Origin: Branchiostoma floridae
Lineage: Eukaryota > Chordata > Leptocardii > Amphioxiformes > Branchiostomatidae
DNA length: 64,000 nucleotides
Direction: 5' to 3'
Assembly (NCBI RefSeq): GCF_000003815.2
Contig: NC_049995.1
Span: forward strand, 4,769,213-4,833,212
How positions within the stretch are numbered: the stretch's first letter is position 1; each line of letters begins with the position of its first letter. Under the pieces are notes generated by a model. It was not told where the DNA came from and did not search any database. It was given only the letters and a program-made list of their open reading frames with translations. Positions 51,901-61,110 of this stretch are shown here, piece by piece. The translations under genes and the position numbers were made by a program.

Positions 51901-54900
51901 TTCCATTCTCTACATTCTAAGCATCACCTACCCTGGAAACCCGATTTTAGCTAGGGAATCTGTCCGGCAGTGAAGGCAGGTCTTCCCGAGTACCTTAGAT
52001 AAGCACACCGGGAGGCGTCATGCAGGGAGAGTTTGCCGGTCTAGCTACGAGCATGCGCCACCTTATATCCTTCCGCCAATAGGAGTGAACCTTTTTACTT
52101 TGTTTTCTGGATCTTGGTTCCCCCTAGTCCAGATTTGGAATCGTCCGACTGTTGAATATCTGAACCAACTCTAGATCTTCTTCTCGGAACCTCATACCTT
52201 CATATTTTTATGGCCAAACGCAAGGAAATTTCGAAAATCGTTAGATATGAATTTTTCCTTGTCTTTCTTTTCTAATCTTTCATTCCAATTCAGTGTTTTA
52301 TGCTAAATCCAAAGACGAAATTGTTACAAAGAGTCTAGATAGTAGCAGAGTAGAAAGGAAATGATTGGAACAGTTGACCTTTGTTTACTTCCGAAACGTC
52401 CAGAAGTAAATCTCCGTTTATATCCAGTTGTAGAGATTGAATTGTATTAAGATTATGTTTACCTGGATGTCTAACCTTCATAAACGATATCTTTACTACC
52501 ACTGAAAAAAATATCATGATTAGATACTACTTTAAATAATGTAATGGAAAATATTTCATATTTAGATAAAACCAAATATTTTCTTTATGATCATAACTTA
52601 CGTAGTAACGATGAATGACAGTAGAGTCAGAACCAGACCAGTGATAGACACGATGCAGCCGATAGTGGTGATGATCTCCAATACTCTTTCGTGGTCTCCG
52701 AATCCGTCTTTCAGATCCTGGAAAATGAATAATGTACACATTACTCTAGGCAAAGAAGTTCAATTTTTTTTTACACCCAGCTCTTCAAAAAGTAGTGACA
52801 TAGAAAAGAAGAGTCAGTGCGTTTTTTCTGTTGTGACATGAAACTTATAAAATGTTGTACTATGGCCAGTAAGACAGTTGCTATTCACTTATTGTGATCC
52901 CTAAACGTCTTGAAAACCAGCTGTATTTGCTGTCGTCCCCGATTAGCATTAAAGGATCATTTATCTGTACCATGTCTTTGCCATAGCTGTAAAGCACGAC
53001 CTTAGCATGACCAAAACAAGAGATATAAACAGTTGAAGTTCCACTGCAGTGACGTAGGAAGACATTGATATTAATTTTGCTCAATCCCTAACCACCAAAT
53101 ATCCTACGAAGGCATTCAAGTACCACATTTCCACATTTGCAGTAATGCTGTTTATTTACAAACAAACACAAAAAAGGTACCGAAAACATCTTCCCAACGA
53201 ATGTAATCATTGAAATGAAATAATGTTTTCTTGACTCACAAAGAAGACGGCAAAGTTGGTGAGGTGGTTGAAGCTACAGGTGTACCGTCCGTTGTCTTCT
53301 GTTTGGTCCACACACCCCTCATTTGACCACGCCCCCTGGCCTGCCTCAGCCTCGAAATCCCAGAACACACAGCGGACGTTCCGAACACCATCAGGTGAAA
53401 AATCCTGAAATGTAAAAGTAAGTCATTTACTTAAGATTTTGAAAAGACAAAGGCAAATAATATATCCAGAGTACTAGTAATGTACAACTATGCCTGCCTA
53501 TGTCGCAGTATGTGCTTACTAATAGTATACTGTCGCAGTATGTGCTTACTTACACAAGTTACTAAAAAAGTTAAATAACAAGATGCAGTTGATATGCAAA
53601 AAGTTTTGCAGCCATCGGCAAATTTGAAGTGTTAGTATTCTAAGGATATGGTTCTTCAACATTATCATGCAGACCTATTACTGGTGCAATGACATGGACA
53701 AGACGATCTTGTCCTCTTAAAAAAGCTCTTAAGGACATGAATCAAGCATCAAATCGAGGCCAAACAAGCTTCCATGTTATAGGGCTTCACATTCAATCCT
53801 TTTTAATCTTTTTTATCGAAAATCCTTCGAGGCAATACATGGGGCGCAAGAGAACTTGCTTATTACGACGTTTAGTTACCTGCAGAGGCGTGAAGGTCAC
53901 GATGACCGGCTGGGTCAGGTTCTTCATCGGCAAGCCCGCGATTCTGCTGCCGACGATTCGGGTTCCCACTGCACCCTGGGAAGGCTGAACGAACAGGCTG
54001 CTGTCGTTGTACAGGGTATAACTCACTCGCACATCTGTAAACAGGGTAACTTTTATTTCAAATCTCATGTTTTAGTTGTTGTTCTTGTTCATAGATAAAT
54101 GTATTAAACGACATATATCATTTAGAAATAAAGACGACATACCCATTTGTTTATGACATAAATGCACACAAAAATATGTCAATTTATCAACATAAATTCA
54201 AGGTTCAAATATTCCGAAATCGTGTTTGGCATAACATTCCCTTAAAAGACGGGGGACGCTACAAACTTCCTGTAACTTATGAATTGCTGCTCACCGAATC
54301 ACGTATCTATCTGCATAACATGACGTCACAGAAACGGTCTATTGCTCAATTCTTGACAAATACTGGTTCTCTACTGTTCAGTCGAAATTTTTACTTCTGT
54401 TCAACTTTACAGATTAATCATTTCATAATAAATATTTCAACAAAAACAAATCTTGCAAAAGTACTTCTTACCTGCAGTGTTGTTGATCTGTACCATGGTT
54501 GATATGTTAGCAGGTAGAGTTATGGAGATGTCGGCAGTCTCTAGAGGTTCTCTCACATCGTCAACAGTGAAGCCGGAAACACTGCCTTCAGCCAAGCCGT
54601 CAGAACGGTTTCCACTCGGATAGAAAGAAAATCCTAAAGAGAACAGTCAATCTTTTTGGTTAACTTATCCGTTGTTTTTTTTTTTTTCATTTTATTTCAT
54701 AGCTCAAAACTCAGAGAAATTGAAAAAAAAATCAATGAACATGGTCACATTCAACATGGTGGCGCCCACGGATACCTACGAAATCAATACAGGTTCTGCT
54801 ATCGCAAACCTATAAATTTGCGTTAACATAATGCTAACCTTGCCCCTTGTCTAGCTCGTCTACGCTGATGTCCGATGCCTGCAGTGCCACACCTGGCCGC

Positions 54901-56297
54901 AGGGAGGTGTAACTATCTCCAGTCAGTGCCAATGTGTCTGAAAATGTCTCTAACGACCGGACAACTCTGAAGAAAGCAAAATGAAACGTATTTCAATACA
55001 TCACATTGTAACATAAACTCTTCTTTTCTCTTCGCTGTTTCCTTCTTTTAAGAAGGTAATTTAAACTAACCTTTAAATCTTGAGTCAGAAATGACTCCTA
55101 GACGTTTGACTTTACTTTAAGACAGGCTGTATACTAGTATGTTTGGTAATCAAAAGCGTCATGTGATGCAATGACGAAAGTTTTCAATAGTTCCTGTACC
55201 TAGTCGGTCCTCCTCTATCCTGTTGACTCTGTTCCAGCACGGCTGAATCCACCTTCATCAAGTTGTCTATAGTTGTCAGGATAGAATCTCCGATCTAAAA
55301 CAAAAATTATACAAAGTTCTATATCATAGCTACGGCCGCGTGGCGCGTTGGTACACCCGATCCCTCGATCTCGGAAGTTAAGCAACGCGCGGTCCGGACA
55401 GTGCTTGGATGGGGGGCCAACCAAGGACGTCTGGATTGCTGTAGCCTCACGAAGTTTTCCACGAAATCGTCTTCCGGGAGGGACGTAAACCGGGGGTCCC
55501 GTGCTCGAGGAGGTGCCTCGACCACGTTAAACAGCCTCATTACTCATACTTGGGGTACCTACTGGTTGGCAAAATACACCAGATGATTATTATCATAGTA
55601 GTATCCGAGACACCCCGAAACATTCATAAAGATACCTTCATATCTAATTCCATATCCGCGGTCTTTAATTTGCTGTGGTTTGAAACTAACCCGTTATGAC
55701 TACGACACTTACACAACAAGAAATTGAATACCCTACACCTCTGTGAAATATCTTAAGTTTTTAAAAAAGTATTTCGTTCTATTCAAACACAGATTTCTCA
55801 ACAATTCTGTTGTTCTGTTTATTCACATCTAAATTTATATTCTATCTATTCGGACACACACGAGTGCAAACAAACATACAGGCGGAAGAATAGCTGTTTT
55901 GATAGTAATCAATACGACTAGAACATTGTAGGACGCTATTATATATAGTAAAATTTACATACCTCTTCAGTTTGACTCACGTTGATAATTTGCTGTATCA
56001 ACATGCTGGTCAGAGTGACGTCATCAGACGAGAGGTTGTCAGGTTGTGACGTAAGCACCTGCAGTTGCGTGGCCACCGCTAGGGCCGCTTCTGCGGTCGC
56101 TACTATAATCTGTGATCAACAAAATACAGTTTGTTCATAAGCAAGATGCTACTACTTATTAAAATCATCGTTGGTGTTATGCATGCTATGTAGCATGTAT
56201 TTGTGACATAAAAAGTATGATGTTGAAAAATTGAGTGCGTGAGCGAGTCAGTCAGTCAGTCACTCACTCACTCACTCACTCACTTCACTCACTCACT

Positions 56298-56351
<54 letters not shown>

Positions 56352-56354
56352 TTG

Positions 56355-56404
<50 letters not shown>

Positions 56405-59400
56405 ACTCTGTTTGTTTGTTTGTTTGTTTGTGACGGTACGCTGGAGACAAATATCTACCTGAGACAAGTTCCGTAAGCTGACGTCACATGTAAGGAAGAC
56501 AGGTGGGTCCCACACCGCAGTTCCAGCCGAAGTAATCCGACAGAAGCGAGAGGCCCGGGGCTTCTCTGTTCAATAGAGCATTCCGAAAAACACAAATGTT
56601 AAAATTCTATATAAAAACGATACTGCATTTTAAAGTCAAAAGTCCTAACAAAACAACGTACAGCGATTTCTTAGACCTTCATCAGATGTCTGATTCTCTG
56701 CGCTGTCTTTCCGGAATTTGTTTATATATATATAGTTACTTGCCTGGGAAAGAGGGGCAGCGTTCTACGGAGTATGAGAAATCTCCGCCCTCAGTACGCG
56801 GGAAGACAACCGGTTCGGTCTCCGTCTCAACAACGGCCTCCGGACAGTAGCCTGAATAGTTACAGAGTGATGATTATGTAATGGCAGTAATAACATAAAG
56901 GACCATAAAAAGTAAACATCAAAGTGAACATCGCCATGGGTTGGTATTGGTATGTACAACATCGAAGATCACCACAAAACAAGTCTCATTGAGCCACCCT
57001 TGCTGTCAAAAAGACTACAAAATACGACAGACAAACTTAGATGTATTGTTGATATCGATATCGTGCCTTTTCAGTAGCTTTCAACAGTCTGGTTACAGTA
57101 CTGGATTCTGAAGACAGATGTTTGTTAACCCTCGTCTTAACTTTCTAATACGTAAAGCCTTTACCTTTACTAAAGGTGTTGTTACTATTTTGAATTAAAA
57201 AAAATACCTCTTCATTAGATATTTGAAGTCTGTTCTAAAACTTCCTTAAGCAATAGATGGAAGCTACATACGCGAATAAACTTTCTTTTTATACACATGC
57301 TTCTAAACTCTTCATTTTCCACATTTTCCTCGAGCTTTCTGCCTTCTGAAATGGTGCGCTCTTTTACCTTGTGTATCCATGGTTGTTACAGTCATCTGCA
57401 CCGTTGTAGCTGTTGTATTTCCCGGTTGTACGCAGCTGTACCCCACTTCCAGGTACTTGTGCGTGCCCACACAGGGATCGCCGAACACCGAGTTAGACGC
57501 CAGTATGGAGCAATGCGTTTCCCCATTACACGTTTCAGAAACTATATCTTGACTGGTTTCGGAGGTACAGTCGGTGTCGGTAACGCGGGGGCCCTGTTGG
57601 AATAAGACGAAAGAAAAGCAAACATTACTTAATCTATCTCCATAGTATCCAAAAACTCATGATGATCCCTCAACTCCTCCTTTAGTTATTCTCTTTCAAA
57701 GTCCGAAACTAAACCAGCAGTACTAAAAAAAGTTAAAAGAGGGCCAAATCATACTCCACTTACTGTCTGCCACAAGATCTATGTACATATCATAAATCAT
57801 GACCATAGCATGTCTAGAACTCAAGATATTAAAACCGCAAGTTACACTGTATTGCCGTCAGAGGTCGGCAGGTGGCCCTAATCTATTCATTCAATGTATT
57901 ATCAACACCTTCCTACATATCAAGTATCAAATGAATACAATCCTTCTTATGATTACGATGGTGGTGATAATGTTGATAATCGTGGTGATGATGATGACGT
58001 TTATCAGCTATCGTGAACTTTCGGGTGTTCTCGTGTGTTTCGTGTGTTCTCGTGACCGTTCGGCCGGGTGCTCTCGTTTTCATTCAGAGTACTGAAACCT
58101 GTTTGCCAGAATGCAGAACCACTCCCCGTTTCTGCATACATGTACACTGTGCTTACCTCAGTACAGTATGTGGATGAGGTGCGCCCATAGTTTGCGTGTG
58201 AAACAAGGATAGTTCCTCCTTCGGCACATGTGATCGTCAGCCATTCTCTTTCGCACGCTCGACCAACTTCAGTACCTGTATAAAAAAGGAAGTTATTGCC
58301 TTTCGTATAAGTTCAAATTCACACAGTAACTCTATACTATGTTCCATATAGTTGCCTATGATATATTCTTTGTATTCATCGAAAGATGTTTCCATTTAGT
58401 GTTGCTGTTGTTAGTTTCAGATTGTTTGAATTTGGAGGAATAGTTATTCAATGATATCACCAATATTCAAAATAATCGTTAATTTTCCCTTTGTTTTCCC
58501 TTCGTCTTTGTCTGAGCTGCATACACCTAAAGGTGGTTATTCAAAGATGGCAGAATGTCACTGAAATGTTAAAAATAGAAATAGGGACCCCAATATGGCG
58601 ATTGATTCACTCATGACGTCACGTGAATTGGGTTCATTTTAGGAAGGCCGACATCGTATCTAGTACGCTCTAACCCTAAAAAAAGACATATTTATATTTG
58701 TACTTGTATTTGCACCATAGTAACCTACGTGGGCGTAGTAATTGTAAGGATGTCACAAAGTAGTTCTGCATATATAGAAGCGCTCCAGGCTTTGAACAAT
58801 AGAACGGTGTTTGGTAAACAAAGATTAGTGGTGACACATGTCACGTACGCTTGTCTCTCGCGTTGTGGGAAAATACAGAACTATATTCACAGAAAACAGT
58901 CACGTAGTAAAGATGACTTCATCGGCACAATTTACTGCGAAACAAGTGAGTAGCTTTCAACAGAGTCAGGAGCTTCTACATATTGTAATACCTGACACAC
59001 AGCAACACATTTATAGTGATAAGCGTTAAGGTGTATTAAAGAATCATTAAACATACACATACCCAGTTGACAGATAAATCCCCAGGTACGGTCACAAGGT
59101 GCATCATTCCAGGCGTGTTCGGAAGTATAGATTTGTGCACAGTCCTCGCCGCGACGCCCAAGATCGTTCGGCTCCCCGCGTTTCCAGTTGCTGTAGCTGG
59201 CTTCCTCCAGGGTTTGGCCGTCCTCAAACACAAACTGGCCTTCGTTGTTGATGTCATTTAACCCAATCCAACGTATAGCACCACCAGACAGATCGTGGAT
59301 AAAGGTGTTGATGGCGTCGTCTTTCGGCATGGCTAGCAGTCCACCGTCCCTGGCACATGTCTGTCTGGCCTCTTCGTAGGTTTTTTCCTCGGCAAAGTCC

Positions 59401-59446
59401 TTGTAGCAAATTCCGTTGAAACTGACGTAGTCTGCTTCCGAACATC
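48562..59446 (-). CDS. Adhesion GPCR, latrophilin-like, with N-terminal C-type lectin domain (16 exons, 5' incomplete)
   Basis: Exons in coding order: 59446-59063, 58275-58157, 57593-57368, 56851-56744, 56565-56459, 56109-55963, 55294-55200, 54966-54839, 54633-54472, 54034-53880, 53404-53240, 52717-52602, 51366-51080, 50000-49931, 49491-49355, 48920-48562. Phases agree at every junction; 920 codons are visible. Order: C-type lectin (~1-128), SUEL/galactose-binding lectin (~129-243), hormone-receptor-motif-like module (~244-315), GAIN with GPS (~316-599, cleavage site HL/T), seven helices (~610-877), and a 43-residue tail. SUEL-HRM-GAIN-7TM is the latrophilin plan without olfactomedin; the C-type lectin is an addition. 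Such receptors are cut in the secretory pathway, stay paired, and signal through G proteins when the ectodomain is pulled off. The signal-peptide exon (phase 1) upstream of 59446 was not found. One intron is GC-AG, and one GPS cysteine is missing. The gene is convergent with the Ig paralogue. Confidence 0.85.
49355..49491 (-). CDS. Adhesion GPCR exon: TM5
   Basis: CWLARIPLQYAFLLPAGLIL and LFNVVVFSIVMYKLLKREKK. Phase 2 to 1, donor GTAATG. Confidence 0.88.
49632..49765 (-). mobile_element. Diverged partial copy of the 50241-51006 palindromic element
   Basis: GGGGGATACAAGTTCAGTCA, AAGCGCCACCT and GTGAGAAGCAGAAC match the centre and right arm of the larger element at 50812-50910. Confidence 0.6.
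49931..50000 (-). CDS. Adhesion GPCR exon: TM4 to second extracellular loop (70 nt)
   Basis: Acceptor TTTTTTTCCAG, donor GTAAGT, phase 1 to 2. It adds GFPFLLALSTAGPSNLYEYR and joins AWG to CWLARIPLQY, the invariant loop cysteine before TM5. The exon is isolated between transposon copies. Confidence 0.8.
50241..51006. mobile_element. Palindromic element with a nested insertion
   Basis: ACAGGATGAAGGAGAATTCT...GTACTTAC, then from 50725 ATAGCTTACGTTTCGATGTC...GCCGATGT, form a left arm matching ACATCGGC...GACATCGAAACGTAAGCT...AGAATTC...CATCCTGT (50877-51006). The left arm is split at 50285-50717 by the 7 bp-duplication element. The whole lies in the intron between the TM2-TM4 exon and the 70 nt exon. 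Confidence 0.8.
50285..50717. mobile_element. Inverted-repeat element, 7 bp target duplication, second member
   Basis: Ends CTAATCTCCAAGCAGATCCT and AGGATCTGCTTGGAGATTAG, GTACTTA duplicated at 50278-50284 and 50718-50724, and internal GCTGCCAGAGGAGTGAAGC / GCTTCACTCCTCTGGCAGC arms. Same family as 8558-9153. Confidence 0.85.
51080..51366 (-). CDS. Adhesion GPCR exon: TM2, TM3 and start of TM4
   Basis: LVLINLCVALLAILVTFLAG (TM2), GCTVAAAFLHFFLLAALIWM (TM3 with its conserved Cys), MEAVNIYLATVMV, and IYKAAAVAWG leading into TM4. Phase 2 to 1. The upstream intron starts 66 bp from a MITE. Confidence 0.9.
51432..51824. mobile_element. Degenerate PIF/Harbinger-type MITE
   Basis: TAAGGCCATCTTGACTTGAT...GGATGGCATCC pairs with GGATGCCACCCATATAATCA near 51799. 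It belongs with 59916-60680. A G run (51773-51783) lies inside. The right end is diverged. Confidence 0.6.
51825..52601. other. Intron of the adhesion GPCR; nothing named
   Basis: No further exon or repeat is supported between the MITE and the TM1 exon. Confidence 0.4.
52602..52717 (-). CDS. Adhesion GPCR exon: TM1
   Basis: VLEIITTIGCIVSITGLVLT is helix 1 of a family B2 receptor. Phase 0 to 2, donor GTAAGT. Confidence 0.85.
53240..53404 (-). CDS. Adhesion GPCR exon: GPS motif
   Basis: VRCVFWDFE, WSNEGC and YTCSFNHLTNFAVFF. The autoproteolysis triad HL/T is intact. The fourth GPS cysteine (normally CxC before HLT) is Phe here. Phase 0 to 0, donor GTGAGT. Confidence 0.9.
53880..54034 (-). CDS. 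Adhesion GPCR exon: GAIN subdomain B
   Basis: DVRVSYTLYNDSSLF, GSRIAGLPMKNLTQPVIVTF: the strands just ahead of the GPS. Phase 1 to 0. Confidence 0.85.
54472..54633 (-). CDS. Adhesion GPCR exon: GAIN subdomain B
   Basis: ADISITLPANISTMVQINN fits the beta-rich part of GAIN. Phase 1 to 1, donor GTAAGA. Confidence 0.8.
54839..54966 (-). CDS. Adhesion GPCR exon: GAIN
   Basis: RVVRSLETFSDTLAL and LRPGVALQASDISVDEL. Phase 2 to 1, donor GTTAGC (weak but in frame). Confidence 0.75.
55200..55294 (-). CDS. Adhesion GPCR exon: GAIN subdomain A
   Basis: ILTTIDNLMKVDSAVLEQSQ continues the helical bundle. Phase 0 to 2, donor GTACAG (weaker). Confidence 0.7.
55330..55590 (+). mobile_element. 5S rRNA-derived SINE with target duplication
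   Basis: The first ~119 bp (to ~55448) are a full-length 5S rRNA-like sequence: TACGGCCGCGTGGCGCG, GATCTCGGAAGTTAAGCAA (box A region) and GTGCTTGGATGGGGGGCC (box C), ending GCTGTAGCCT. Behind it is the SINE core (GGGACGTAAACCGGGGGTCC, CGACCACGTTAAACAGCC) and a short ATT-rich tail. TATCATAG is repeated on both sides (55322-55329, 55591-55598). Such 5S-headed elements are called SINE3. It lies in an intron, antisense to the adhesion GPCR. Confidence 0.88.
55963..56109 (-). CDS. Adhesion GPCR exon: GAIN subdomain A
   Basis: Helical sequence with NLSSDDVTLTSMLIQQIINV, like the helical part of GAIN domains. Phase 0 to 0, donor GTATGT. Confidence 0.8.
56247..56430. repeat. (CACT)n / (CT)n / (TTTG)n microsatellites
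   Basis: TCAGTCAG and CACT runs, then about 100 bp of nearly pure CT, then GTTT repeats (~56408-56430), 28 bp from the HRM exon. Frames through it are artefacts. Confidence 0.9.
56459..56565 (-). CDS. Adhesion GPCR exon: HRM-like module, second half
   Basis: RFCRITSAGTAVWDPPVFLT and the next Cys give the C...W.P...C pattern of hormone-receptor motifs. Phase 1 to 0. It is directly preceded, in genome order, by the CT/CACT microsatellite. Confidence 0.75.
56744..56851 (-). CDS. Adhesion GPCR exon: HRM-like module, first half, GC donor
   Basis: GYCPEAVVETETEPVVFPRT and ERCPSFP. The exon ends CCCAG before GCAAGT, a GC-AG intron; the nearby GT would break the frame. Confidence 0.7.
57003..57100. 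repeat. Intronic segment also present at 63478-63570
   Basis: AATACGACAGACAAACTTAG, ATGTATTGTTGATATCG and GCCTTTTCAGT match AATACGACAGACAATCTTAG, ATGTATTGTTGATATCG and GCCTTCTCAAGT at 63490-63540. Confidence 0.7.
57368..57593 (-). CDS. Adhesion GPCR exon: SUEL lectin, second half
   Basis: SVFGDPCVGTHKYLEVGYSC is the FGDPC..T.KYL...Y.C block that closes the SUEL domain. A Thr-rich linker follows. Phase 0 to 1. Confidence 0.88.
58157..58275 (-). CDS. Adhesion GPCR exon: SUEL lectin, first half
   Basis: RACEREWLTITCAEGGTI and SHANYGRTS are the ANYGR signature of SUEL/rhamnose-binding lectin domains. Phase 1 to 0, donor GTAAGC. Confidence 0.85.
58610..59010. repeat. Intronic segment duplicated upstream of the lectin exon
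   Basis: 58610-58720 resembles 60838-60930 (GACGTCA..TGAATTGGGT, CTCTAACCCTAAA, TTTATATTTGT). 58735-59010 resembles one unit of the array at 61940-62990 (TTTGGTAAACAAAG, CACG.AGTAAA.ATG, GAGTAGCTTTCAACAG). Confidence 0.65.
59063..59446 (-). CDS. Adhesion GPCR exon: C-type lectin domain
   Basis: 384 nt, phase 1 to 1. It has the six-cysteine long-form pattern, WIGLND, the EPN sugar-specificity motif (RGEPNDLG) and the WND calcium motif (HAWNDAPC). EPN plus WND predicts calcium-dependent mannose-type binding. A whole domain on one symmetric exon is easily shuffled or skipped. Confidence 0.9.
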
Positions 59447-59915
59447 CTGTAGAACATGTACAAGACATAGATGATTTTTAACTGTCTCAAATTTTGAGTT
59501 TAAATAGTGTATTTTAATTGTGAATTCAAATTGTGAATTTCCTGTGATGCCATAGTCCTAACCATATACAGATGTTAGTGATACTCCCCTTTTAGCCTTC
59601 GTCCCTAATCAATCCCAGCTATGTCCCTCCCAAAAGGAGTTATTGGTCATCCCCATTCCATGGGGTCAGCTGACCAGCTGTCCATGGGCGATGCCACATA
59701 ATTTTTAGCAAGGGGGTGTTGATCTGCAAGGTTGCATTACCTGAAAGTACTCTTAGGACTGGAAGTCTAAAATTGCCCTACTTCTTTGATACTTACAAAA
59801 ACTACTTACGATCAAAAATCTATACTAAACTATTAAAACGATCTTGAGTTACAGATGCAACACGCACACATACATAACCAAAAACAGTACCCCTGAACAT
59901 TTTTTCCGGAGGTAA

Positions 59916-60680
59916 GGCCATGTTGATTTGATTATATGGATGACATCCGAGCTCGCACCAATTTTCAGTCGTTTCCAAAAAAAAAGTCTTTAACTACACA
60001 GTAAATTGTGCAAAGCAGCTGTAAAATGAGCACATATATGCTGTAGATTGAAGAAAAAGTATCAGAAAACATATAACTAATGCCATAGAATGCCAAAATA
60101 AATCTAAAGTCAAAGAATAAGATGTGAAAGGACAGAATTTAAAAAGTACAGAAAATTCAGTACAGTACAGAAAATTCAGGTGTAAGTCCTGTTCAGGTCC
60201 AAAGGATCATTTCCAGATCCGGACCTGAGCCTGATTGTATGTGGAAACTTGAGAATTGGGAATACTCAAAACAATGGTAATTGGTCAATTTTGCTACAAA
60301 GGAATCTGTTTGGTGGACTCCCATTCTAAAATCCCATCTCCATGTAATAAATGCTGTCTCTCTACCTTTGACTGTAGAAACTTGGTACAATTTTATAATT
60401 GGCAAAACCCGTTCCACTGATTTTTTTTCAGGTCTGTTTTTATTGGATCGGTCCAAGAAGAAAAAAATGTTTTGCACCTGTACAATGTACTGGTCCCTAC
60501 ACTTCAGAGTGTTGTTATACCATACTATGTGTTTTTAGTCCTATGTTCAATCTTCCTGACCACTTAGATTTCATACTGAAGGCAACTTTTTTTTTGGCCA
60601 AACTTTTTTTTTATTCGCTCGCTCGCATCAATTTTGGAGTTCCCAGAGGATGTCATCCATATAATCAAATCAACATAGCC
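59916..60680. mobile_element. PIF/Harbinger-type MITE (TAA target)
   Basis: GGCCATGTTGATTTGATTAT...GGATGACATCC and GGATGTCATCC...ATAATCAAATCAACATAGCC pair over 33 bases with one mismatch; TAA is on both sides (59913-59915, 60681-60683). Inside are degenerate GGACCTG/GGTCC pieces of the hAT family seen at 13508-13940. Confidence 0.85.
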
Positions 60681-61110
60681 TAACAAAAAAATAAAGACGC
60701 CTTGATGACACGCGATTCTTTCTCCCCAAAATGTGCGTAAAGGGACAAGCTCCTGTTCCAATATACCCTCGTACCAAAATGTCAGATCATATCATTCTAA
60801 GATTCAATTTACACTACTGAACAATCAATTGTAAGTTTTAAGTGACGTCATGTAAATAGGGTCTATTTAAAACGGCTGTCCTACTCTAACCCTAAACATC
60901 AGTTTATATTTGTGCATTTGTACATTTGAAAAAGAAGTCAAACATAATACGATACAGATTAGCGTTAGGTTTTTAGACCAGAGTAGTTGCTTACTATACT
61001 GTGTACAATTGTCTGTATGTCATTTTTTGTCACTTACAATTAGACCTCGAGCAAGAACTTGCAATTAAGGTATCTATCTATTGAACATTACCTGCTTGTA
61101 CGTGTGCTTA

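Noticed and set aside
55330-55448. Functional 5S rRNA gene
   Set aside because: It is followed by a SINE core, has its own target duplication, and carries several changes in conserved 5S positions.
56235-56462. Ser/Leu repeat protein frames
   Set aside because: They are translations of CACT and CT microsatellites.
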